Source of the DNA: Alphaproteobacteria bacterium
Lineage (GTDB): Bacteria > Pseudomonadota > Alphaproteobacteria > Sphingomonadales > Emcibacteraceae
Assembly: GCA_013152615.1 (NCBI GenBank)
Contig: JAADGA010000031.1
Location: 1-11,391 of the forward strand
Direction: 5' to 3'
Length of the DNA stretch: 11,391 bases
In this document: positions 6,060-11,391 of the stretch, one piece after another
Numbering within the stretch: position 1 is the first letter of the stretch
Layout of the letters: the number at the start of each line of letters is the position of its first letter
The notes under the pieces: generated by a model
The model's database searches: none
The model's input: the letters and a program-made list of their open reading frames with translations, nothing else
Told to the model about the DNA's origin: nothing
Program-made: the position numbers and the translations under genes

Positions 6060-7376
6060 TCAAGCCTCCATTACCGCGCGGCGGGCGAATTCAGAACCGC
6101 CCAGCGCACCGGTATAAATTGAATCAGGGTCAATATTGATGGTTACGTCGCCGTAATTTTCTTTCACCAGATCGCGCAAAGCCTTAACCGCGGCTTCATT
6201 TTTGGCGACCCCGCCGGTGAAGGTGAACTGGTCATGGATACCGCCAGAGCGGGCAATGATTGACATCGCACGCAGCACAATCGAGCGGTGAAGTCCGGCC
6301 AGAATGTCCTCGCGCTTTTCGCCAAGCGCCAGCCGGTCACGCAGCTCGGCACCGGCAAACACGGTACAGGTGGAATTGATCTTGACCACCTTGGTCGCTT
6401 TCATCGCGATCGGGCCAAGCTCATGAACCCCCATATTCATTTCGTCGGCGATATAACCGAGATAACGGCCACAGCCGGCGGCACAGCGGTCATTCATCTG
6501 AAAATTATCGACCACGCCGTTTTTATCGATCTGAATCGATTTGGTATCCTGCCCGCCAATATCAAGCACCGTGCGGGTGTCCTTATACATCATATGGGCA
6601 CCCAATCCGTGGCAGAGGATTTCAGAGCGGATATGGTCCTTCGGGAACGGCAGCCGCACCCGGCCATAACCGGTGCCAACGACAAATGTTTCCTCTAACT
6701 CGATCGCGAGGGCCGATTTAACCAAACCCTGAACATCCTCAAAGGTAATGCCGAACTCCGGTGATTCTTTGGTCAGATTATTCAGGCCATTGAAGAATTT
6801 CCCCTCCAGGTTTCCTGCCGGCGGCCGGTTTTCGACCTCAATGATTGATTTGTCATAAACATTAAGCGCGTAATCATAATTAATACCGGCCTGTTTCGAG
6901 AAATCCTCGGACAGGGTCAGGAAGCGGCCACCGGCAATATCGCGAAAGAAGTCAGATTTGCGTTTGGCTCCCTTGGCATAAAGGGCGAGCGATTCTTCGC
7001 GCAGAGTATCAAAAACGCTGGAGAGAACTTCGGTTAAATCGGTGCGAACAGTGTTGAAGCGTTCACCCTCGGCGTTGCGCAGACAGGTATTCTGGAGATC
7101 ATCCAACTGCTCAACAAATTGTTCGCGGCGGAAATTTCGTTCCAGATCATGCAGGAACACCTCCTGATTGCCTTTGAGCTTGTCATAGCCATCCAGTTTT
7201 TTATGCAGCAGGGTAAAACGGGTATCAATCATCGCTTCCTGCTTGGCAACCGCGCTCGCGGTGTCATAATTTGACCGGGAATTGGTAATCCCGCGGCCAA
7301 TAACCTCCTTGTTCTCGTCCATGACAACCGCTTTGGTTGTGGTCGATCCGAGGTCAATTCCAATAAAACATTTCAT
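6060..7376 (-). CDS. bcrA: Benzoyl-CoA reductase subunit A (BcrA/BadF)
   Basis: A 438-residue ATPase subunit of benzoyl-CoA reductase. The ASKHA motifs are [10 protein letters not shown] (6-15), LDIGGQDTK (271-279) and TGGVAKN (387-393). The [4Fe-4S] ligand candidates are C298 in [12 protein letters not shown] and C337 in [12 protein letters not shown]. The long insert at about 45-215 between the first two motifs is characteristic of BcrA/BadF and explains why it is much longer than BcrD. This length identifies the Thauera/Rhodopseudomonas class of the enzyme, as opposed to the Azoarcus Bzd class, whose two ATPase subunits are both near 300 residues. The start has AAGGA seven bases upstream. 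A 47-base gap with two small hairpins separates it from bcrB, the largest gap between the reductase genes. Confidence 0.96.
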   Translation of the reverse strand: MKCFIGIDLGSTTTKAVVMDENKEVIGRGITNSRSNYDTASAVAKQEAMIDTRFTLLHKKLDGYDKLKGNQEVFLHDLERNFRREQFVEQLDDLQNTCLRNAEGERFNTVRTDLTEVLSSVFDTLREESLALYAKGAKRKSDFFRDIAGGRFLTLSEDFSKQAGINYDYALNVYDKSIIEVENRPPAGNLEGKFFNGLNNLTKESPEFGITFEDVQGLVKSALAIELEETFVVGTGYGRVRLPFPKDHIRSEILCHGLGAHMMYKDTRTVLDIGGQDTKSIQIDKNGVVDNFQMNDRCAAGCGRYLGYIADEMNMGVHELGPIAMKATKVVKINSTCTVFAGAELRDRLALGEKREDILAGLHRSIVLRAMSIIARSGGIHDQFTFTGGVAKNEAAVKALRDLVKENYGDVTINIDPDSIYTGALGGSEFARRAVMEA

Positions 7377-7423
7377 CTGTTTTTCCTTTACGTTAAGCGT
7401 ATGTTACGCATTTTGCGCGTATT
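7377..7423 (-). promoter_or_regulatory. bcrB-bcrA intergenic gap with two tandem hairpins
   Basis: Two small perfect stems with three-base loops lie in or at the edge of this gap: GCGTA-TGT-TACGC at 7397-7409, and GCGTA-TTT-TACGC at 7417-7429. The second overlaps the bcrB stop codon. They are 20 bases apart and nearly identical, so they form an imperfect direct repeat of palindromes. They could be mRNA processing or stabilising structures that set the ratio between the BcrBC and BcrAD modules. The bcrA Shine-Dalgarno sequence lies after them, unpaired. Confidence 0.45.
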
Positions 7424-8719
7424 TTACGCTCCGGCACGACGTTTCTGGTCAATCATCTGGAAATAGCTTTCCAGCCGGTTCTTGACATTCGCTGCCGAGA
7501 AATAGCGCGGGTCCACCAGGTCGGTTTCAACGAAAGCCGCCGGTTTGCCGGTACGTTTTTCGACTTCACGCATCATCATCAATTCGCCAGCGGCAAAACT
7601 GTTGCAGCTTTTGATCGAATTGATCAAGAGGCCGTCGGCTTCATAATCATTGATGTAGCTTTCCAGCATCCGGGTCCGTTCCGGCAGATTGCGGTTGGTA
7701 TAGCAATGCATGCAATATTCGGCGAGGCTTTCCAGCGGACGGCTCGGGTCATGGCGGAAACCGAAATCATAGGTGCCACCAACCTTGGTATAGGTGCTCG
7801 CGACCACGACCGCGCCTTCGTCATAGAACATTTTCCAGAAATCACGCATGCTGGTATAGTTGGGTGGGCCTTCGGTAACGATGCGGTATTTCTCGTTCTT
7901 CATTTCGCCTTCGGGGGTAATCGGGCCCTGACCCTTGCGAATACGTTCCTCAATTTCGGAGCGCAGGGTTTTATAGTAATCGACCGCAAGCTCCGTACCG
8001 CGAAAAGCGGTAAATATCGGACCAATATAATAGATGCCGCCGAAATAGGCGTCAATCGGTGACGGCTTGTTTTTGGCCGATTCCAGCACCCAGACGAAAT
8101 CATCTTCGGCTTTGGCGGAATTGGCCAGATTTTCCCTGAGGCGGTCAATGTCAAACTTGACCCCGCTGATTTTTTCATATTTCGGGATGACTTCGGTTTT
8201 GAGCTGCTTGACCACATAGTCAACCATGCTTTTGGTAATCTTGCCATCGCCAGTATAGGGCACATGGAGCATCGCGGTCTCGCATTTATATTCATGCCGC
8301 AGCAGTTCAAACCATTTCAGGAAGGTATAGCAGCCGGTATAGCTGAGCATCAGGATATCAGGCTCGGGGATCGGTTGTCCGGTCGGGCCGATATTGCCTT
8401 TGCGCATCATGCCGATGTCGGTCTTGACATAGGTGCAGACATCTTCGGAATGGCCCCATTTTTCGGCTTCCATGATCATGCCGCCGCTTTTCTTGCGCAG
8501 GCCGTTCTGAATCGCGTTGATTTCGGGATAATTGCCGACCATGTCAAAACACATGATCAGTTCATTGAGGTTGCCGGGGACGAAAGTGTAAGAGACCTTT
8601 TCGCCGGAATTCTTGACATTGCCCAGACGATCGAAATTGCTGTCGATCATCGCCTTCTGCTTGGCCATGGAGGCATCTTTCTGGACGTCGGTTGACGGTT
8701 TTCTTATCGGTGCGCTCAT
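7424..8719 (-). CDS. bcrB: Benzoyl-CoA reductase subunit B (BcrB/BadE)
   Basis: A 431-residue protein of the 2-hydroxyacyl-CoA dehydratase D-component family (HgdB/FldC-like), forming with BcrC the substrate-binding module that reduces the aromatic ring. Conserved features include WGHSEDVC95, LSYTGC130, EYC346MHC349Y and IKSC382NSFAAGE. Some of these cysteines ligate the active-site [4Fe-4S] cluster. The open frame extends 60 codons further upstream, over the end of bcrC. The start chosen is MSAPIRKPS at 8719, which has GGAG eight bases upstream, leaves four bases after the bcrC stop and gives the usual subunit length. The residue roles are known for the family, not tested here. Cytoplasmic, oxygen-sensitive. 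Confidence 0.95.
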   Translation of the reverse strand: MSAPIRKPSTDVQKDASMAKQKAMIDSNFDRLGNVKNSGEKVSYTFVPGNLNELIMCFDMVGNYPEINAIQNGLRKKSGGMIMEAEKWGHSEDVCTYVKTDIGMMRKGNIGPTGQPIPEPDILMLSYTGCYTFLKWFELLRHEYKCETAMLHVPYTGDGKITKSMVDYVVKQLKTEVIPKYEKISGVKFDIDRLRENLANSAKAEDDFVWVLESAKNKPSPIDAYFGGIYYIGPIFTAFRGTELAVDYYKTLRSEIEERIRKGQGPITPEGEMKNEKYRIVTEGPPNYTSMRDFWKMFYDEGAVVVASTYTKVGGTYDFGFRHDPSRPLESLAEYCMHCYTNRNLPERTRMLESYINDYEADGLLINSIKSCNSFAAGELMMMREVEKRTGKPAAFVETDLVDPRYFSAANVKNRLESYFQMIDQKRRAGA

Positions 8720-8723
8720 TGGG

Positions 8724-9884
8724 TTAACTCCATAATTTGATTGAATCGGCGAAGGTTCCTGCCTGTTCGCGGATGGGCTGCATCTGTCCGGTATTTTCGG
8801 CATATTTGAAGCTGATATGCGGAATATCGGCATCATTGAGGACATCCTGCAGGATCGGTCGTTCCAGCAATGCCGGGTCACAGAAGCTGGTGGCGGCAAA
8901 AATCACGCCTTCGGCATTGTTCTCACGCACGCTGTCGACCAGAAACTGACCCTTGTTGTCTTCATCCGGTTCAAAGCAGGACGGCATTTTGACCGAAGCC
9001 TCAAGGAAGGTATAGGACAGCGCCTTGAGCGGATCACCATCGGTCGGCACCTCTTTGGTAAACCAGCGATTGACCAGCATATAATCGTCATCAACGACAT
9101 AGCAGCCGGACATTTCAATCGACTTGATCAGGTTGAGCGGCGGCTGTTCGCAGAAGGAGCCGGAAATAACCACCCGGCTGTTATCACGTTTTGGCCGGTC
9201 TTCTTCCGAGGCGGCGGCGATATAATCCTTGATCAGCTGGTTATGATCCTCTGGCGGGATCAGCATCCCCGCGCGGTTGATCAGATAAACCTCGGATGAC
9301 GGTGCCAGCCACGGCTTGTCAGCGCGGAATTGATAGAGTTCGCGGGTCAGACGCCGACTCTCATTATAAAGCGCGATTGAATTTCTCAGGTCGTCATCGG
9401 TAATTTTACGGCCCGATATTTTCAGATCTTCTTTCAGCACGCCAAGTTCATGAATATAGAATTCGCCGCCAACTTCCCTGTCATAATTTTGCGGCACATC
9501 GAAATAATGGGAATAAACATCAGGCCGGAGCAATTTCCACATGCCGGACAGATTGCGAATGACATCGCAAATGCTCGGGAACAGCATGCCATCGACAAAA
9601 TCAAGCCGGTCGGTGAGCAATAATTCAATGGTGGAGCGGGGAATACGACAGATATAGCTCTGGTAATAGGCGTCGCCCTGAATGACTTCGAGGTTGTCGC
9701 CGCCGCCCAATATGCCGAGCGCCATCATCCCGGCGGCATGAATAAGCTCGCGCGGGACATACATTGGCATAAAGCCGATGACATGACGGCCATCTTTGGC
9801 CGCCTTCCATTCACGGGCGGCGGTAAAAGTCAGGTCATCATACAACGCCTGACAGCGATCGGTAATTTCTTCTCTGGTGGCCAT
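8724..9884 (-). CDS. bcrC: Benzoyl-CoA reductase subunit C (BcrC/BadD)
   Basis: A 386-residue partner of BcrB from the same 2-hydroxyacyl-CoA dehydratase family. Recognisable segments are GFMPMYVPRELIHAAGM (37-53), YYQSYIC79RIPRS, LFPSIC106DVIRNLSGMW, SGSFC245EQPPLNL and AATSFC335DPALLERP. C79, C106 and C335 are at places where the family places cluster-ligating or active-site cysteines. The complex converts benzoyl-CoA to cyclohexa-1,5-diene-1-carbonyl-CoA with two electrons and two ATP. The ATG has AAGGAG nine bases upstream, inside the end of oah; only three bases lie between the oah stop and this start. The gene order bcrC-bcrB-bcrA-bcrD is that of Thauera aromatica and of badDEFG. Confidence 0.95.
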   Translation of the reverse strand: MATREEITDRCQALYDDLTFTAAREWKAAKDGRHVIGFMPMYVPRELIHAAGMMALGILGGGDNLEVIQGDAYYQSYICRIPRSTIELLLTDRLDFVDGMLFPSICDVIRNLSGMWKLLRPDVYSHYFDVPQNYDREVGGEFYIHELGVLKEDLKISGRKITDDDLRNSIALYNESRRLTRELYQFRADKPWLAPSSEVYLINRAGMLIPPEDHNQLIKDYIAAASEEDRPKRDNSRVVISGSFCEQPPLNLIKSIEMSGCYVVDDDYMLVNRWFTKEVPTDGDPLKALSYTFLEASVKMPSCFEPDEDNKGQFLVDSVRENNAEGVIFAATSFCDPALLERPILQDVLNDADIPHISFKYAENTGQMQPIREQAGTFADSIKLWS

Positions 9885-9887
9885 ATC

Positions 9888-11000
9888 CTAGGTCTCCTTC
9901 TGTGTTTTTGCGGCGGGCATAAGGCTGTCGGTGAACTCCGCTGTCCACGGCTGCCCCTGTGCCAGAGCCTGACGCAGGGCGATAAAATCTATTTCCCGGT
10001 CGCGGCCATTTGGTTCATTAAAAGCGCGGAAGCCGGCCCGGGCCTCGGTCATCATGTTGAGCGCGAGCCAGGCACGTGAATTTTCCTTGTTGGCGTTCCA
10101 GGCGGCAATTTTAGGCTTGCGCAGTTCTTCCAGTGTCTTGGTCATGCAGTCGGGGAAGGTATTGACAAATTTGGCACTGAATTCCGCGACCTTTTCGTCA
10201 AGCAGGGTGAGATCAACTTCGCCTTTTTTCAGCAGAGCCTTGCCTGCGGCCAGTGCCTCGCCGGTTTTCGCTTCGCCGAGGATAATCCGGCCATAGCTGT
10301 CGAGATACTGATCGGTGATCACCAGCGGATTGGCGACATACTCCCCGTCTATTTTCAGTGACGGAACCAGATCCGCGATGATGCCCATACGGTAGGATTT
10401 GTGGGCCGACCACGGTTCGCACAGGGTGCCGGAGACCATCGCCTGCTCGCAGCCGATCATAATGGGCAGAAAATCGGTCGCGCCGCCAATCGGGGCTGAA
10501 CCGTGTTTTGGTCCGGCCTGACCAAATTTTACCAGATCATGGCTGATCGAGAAATCGCACGCCATGCCGATTTCATGACCGCCACCGATGCGCATGCCGT
10601 TCACCCGGCAGATCACCGGTTTGTCACAGCCGAGAATGGCCGAGACCATATCATTGAACAGGCGCATATACTGGCGATATTCCTGCGGATTGCCGGCATA
10701 ATATTCGGCATATTCCTTGGTGTTGCCTCCGGTGCAGAAAGCCTTGTCACCGCTGCCGGTAAAGATAACGGTTACGACGTCACGGGCGGTGCTGGCCTCA
10801 CGAAAGGCGAGGATCACCGCCTTGACCATTTCGGTGGTATAGGAATTATATTGCGACGGATTATTCAGGATAATCCAGAAGTTATACAGTCCCTCAACCA
10901 CAGCACCATCAGGGGTTCGGGCCGGGCGTTTTTCAATGATGACCCCGCCAGCGTCAATTTCCTTTACCAGATTATGATTTACCAGATCGGCAGATGACAT
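9888..11000 (-). CDS. oah: 6-oxocyclohex-1-ene-1-carbonyl-CoA hydrolase
   Basis: A 370-residue crotonase-superfamily enzyme that hydrates and cleaves the alicyclic ring of 6-oxocyclohex-1-ene-1-carbonyl-CoA to 3-hydroxypimeloyl-CoA. Highly characteristic segments are NPSQYNSYTTEMVKA (47-61), GDKAFCTGGNTKEYAEYYAG (84-103), NGMRIGGGHEIGMACDF (134-150) and FGQAGPKHGSAPIGGATDFLP (159-179). The open frame continues 27 codons upstream with a very basic segment. The start chosen is MSSADLVNHNLV at 11000, which matches the known Oah N-terminus and has AAGGAG nine bases upstream. It is the first gene of the reductase operon. R. palustris uses a different, cyclohexene-based route without Oah, so this organism follows the Thauera/Magnetospirillum branch. 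Confidence 0.95.
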   Translation of the reverse strand: MSSADLVNHNLVKEIDAGGVIIEKRPARTPDGAVVEGLYNFWIILNNPSQYNSYTTEMVKAVILAFREASTARDVVTVIFTGSGDKAFCTGGNTKEYAEYYAGNPQEYRQYMRLFNDMVSAILGCDKPVICRVNGMRIGGGHEIGMACDFSISHDLVKFGQAGPKHGSAPIGGATDFLPIMIGCEQAMVSGTLCEPWSAHKSYRMGIIADLVPSLKIDGEYVANPLVITDQYLDSYGRIILGEAKTGEALAAGKALLKKGEVDLTLLDEKVAEFSAKFVNTFPDCMTKTLEELRKPKIAAWNANKENSRAWLALNMMTEARAGFRAFNEPNGRDREIDFIALRQALAQGQPWTAEFTDSLMPAAKTQKET

Positions 11001-11120
11001 AACAAACGGCTCCTTATGGTTATTTGGTTGCACTTTCTGTCCTTGTCCCTTTCGCCGAGATTTATTTTTATCTGTTTTCACAGTTGACGCAGAGGTAAAG
11101 ACTCATTAAAGTAGTAATTA

Positions 11121-11134
11121 AGTACCACAATACC
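11121..11134. promoter_or_regulatory. Candidate operator, ACARTACC motif copy 3
   Basis: AGTACC and AATACC are separated by two bases, exactly as at 3014-3027 upstream of the hemerythrin gene (12 of 14 bases identical). The downstream half also shares ACAATACC with 1041-1048. Its place, about 120 bases ahead of the oah start and 84 ahead of korA, suits control of the reductase operon. Binding by the BadM-like protein is an inference. Confidence 0.4.
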
Positions 11135-11174
11135 GAATTAAAGGTCAAGGGCTGATTTTGGAAATATCAAAATA

Positions 11175-11190
11175 TTTAATGGCCATTAAA
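11175..11190. promoter_or_regulatory. Perfect 16-bp palindrome upstream of korA
   Basis: TTTAATGG-CCATTAAA is a perfect dyad with no spacer, ending 27 bases before the korA start codon. In that position a bound repressor would block the korA promoter or early transcription. The regulator is not identifiable from the sequence; MarR- and TetR-type proteins commonly use sites of this shape. Confidence 0.45.
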
Positions 11191-11217
11191 GGATCAAAAG
11201 TAAAAAGGAATAGAAAC

Positions 11218-11391
11218 ATGACCGAGGGAACTCAAAAAGCTTCAGTATCACTGGCTCTGGTTGGCAGTGGCGGTGCCGGGGTAATGACGTCCGGCAATAT
11301 GATGCTGGAGGCGGCGACCAAGGCAGGCCTTTATGGTCTGATGACCCGGACGGTCGGCCCCCAGATCCGGGGTGGTGAAGCGGCGGCGCTG
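11218..11391 (+). CDS. korA: 2-oxoacid:ferredoxin oxidoreductase alpha subunit, N-terminal part (KorA-like)
   Basis: The reading frame is open from the ATG at 11218 to the window edge (58 residues, truncated by the window). The protein begins MTEGTQKASVSLALVGSGG and continues with GAGVMTSGNMMLEAATKAG, then TVGPQIRGGEAAAL. This is the gamma-type domain found at the N-terminus of fused gamma/alpha subunits of 2-oxoglutarate:ferredoxin oxidoreductases. In Thauera, KorAB oxidises 2-oxoglutarate with CoA and delivers low-potential electrons to the ferredoxin that feeds benzoyl-CoA reductase, and the genes sit beside bcr as here. AAGGAA lies seven bases upstream of the start. The family is clear. 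The exact substrate (2-oxoglutarate versus another 2-oxoacid) is inferred from context, and korB should follow outside the window. Confidence 0.85.
   Translation, partial: MTEGTQKASVSLALVGSGGAGVMTSGNMMLEAATKAGLYGLMTRTVGPQIRGGEAAAL

Larger units (their letters stand above)
11001..11217. promoter_or_regulatory. Divergent promoter region between oah-bcr operon and korA
   Basis: A 217-bp AT-rich gap that should hold the main promoter of the benzoyl-CoA reductase operon (minus strand) and that of korA (plus strand). From left to right it contains the shared motif AGTACC-AC-AATACC at 11121-11134, a 6-bp-arm inverted repeat ATTTTG/CAAAAT at 11155-11173, and a perfect 16-bp palindrome at 11175-11190. 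No full FNR box is present; ATCAA at 11166-11170 is an isolated half-site. No obvious -35/-10 pair could be assigned by eye. Confidence 0.6.

Noticed and set aside
8720..8899. A 60-residue upstream extension of BcrB overlapping bcrC.
   Set aside because: It overlaps the end of bcrC out of frame, is composed of unnatural-looking residues, and the internal ATG at 8719 has a proper ribosome-binding site and gives the normal subunit length.
11001..11081. A basic 27-residue N-terminal extension of Oah starting at 11081.
   Set aside because: The frame is open, but the ATG at 11000 has a good Shine-Dalgarno site and matches the known Oah N-terminus, so the extension is probably untranslated leader.
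11155..11173. A possible FNR box around the ATCAA at 11166-11170.
   Set aside because: The matching left half (TTGAT) is absent at the required spacing; only a half-site and a separate ATTTTG/CAAAAT dyad are present.

Overview
The window is an anaerobic aromatic-degradation locus from a bacterium, most likely an alphaproteobacterium. That placement is an inference. It rests on the Thauera/Magnetospirillum/Rhodopseudomonas-type ATP-dependent benzoyl-CoA reductase, on a BadL/BadM-like regulatory pair resembling that of Rhodopseudomonas palustris, and on moderate, not very high, GC content. The host probably respires anaerobically, for example by denitrification.

Right half (minus strand, 11000 down to 4644): a tightly packed operon oah-bcrC-bcrB-bcrA-bcrD-fdx followed by a small DUF1737-like gene. 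BcrCBAD reduces benzoyl-CoA to cyclohexa-1,5-diene-1-carbonyl-CoA, using ATP and electrons from the 2[4Fe-4S] ferredoxin. Oah performs the hydrolytic ring opening of 6-oxocyclohex-1-ene-1-carbonyl-CoA to 3-hydroxypimeloyl-CoA. Divergently at the right edge (11218 onward) starts korA, the 2-oxoacid:ferredoxin oxidoreductase alpha subunit, whose complex can recharge the ferredoxin. The hydratase (dch), the alcohol dehydrogenase (had) and the benzoate-CoA ligase are not in the window.

Left half: a minus-strand pair of a GNAT acetyltransferase and an Rrf2-family regulator (978 down to 65, overlapping by 4 bp) looks like the BadL/BadM module that controls benzoyl-CoA reductase expression in R. palustris. 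Divergent from it on the plus strand are a two-domain DUF2249 protein, a multi-spanning membrane protein reminiscent of NnrS/heme-copper oxidase subunit I, a hemerythrin-like protein and a tandem-GNAT protein. This set resembles the accessory genes found around nitric oxide/denitrification and oxygen-handling loci. Its presence beside the oxygen-sensitive reductase operon is the least explained part of the window.

Non-coding signals: a short motif (ACARTACC, in two places as AGTACC-NN-AATACC) recurs upstream of the DUF2249 gene, the hemerythrin gene and in the oah/korA divergent promoter, and may be a common operator. A perfect 16-bp palindrome lies just upstream of korA. Two 5-bp-stem triloop hairpins sit between bcrB and bcrA. 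An inverted repeat separates fdx from the DUF1737 gene. A 13-bp tandem repeat overlaps the stop codon of the tandem-GNAT gene. No stretch longer than 300 bases lacks a gene.
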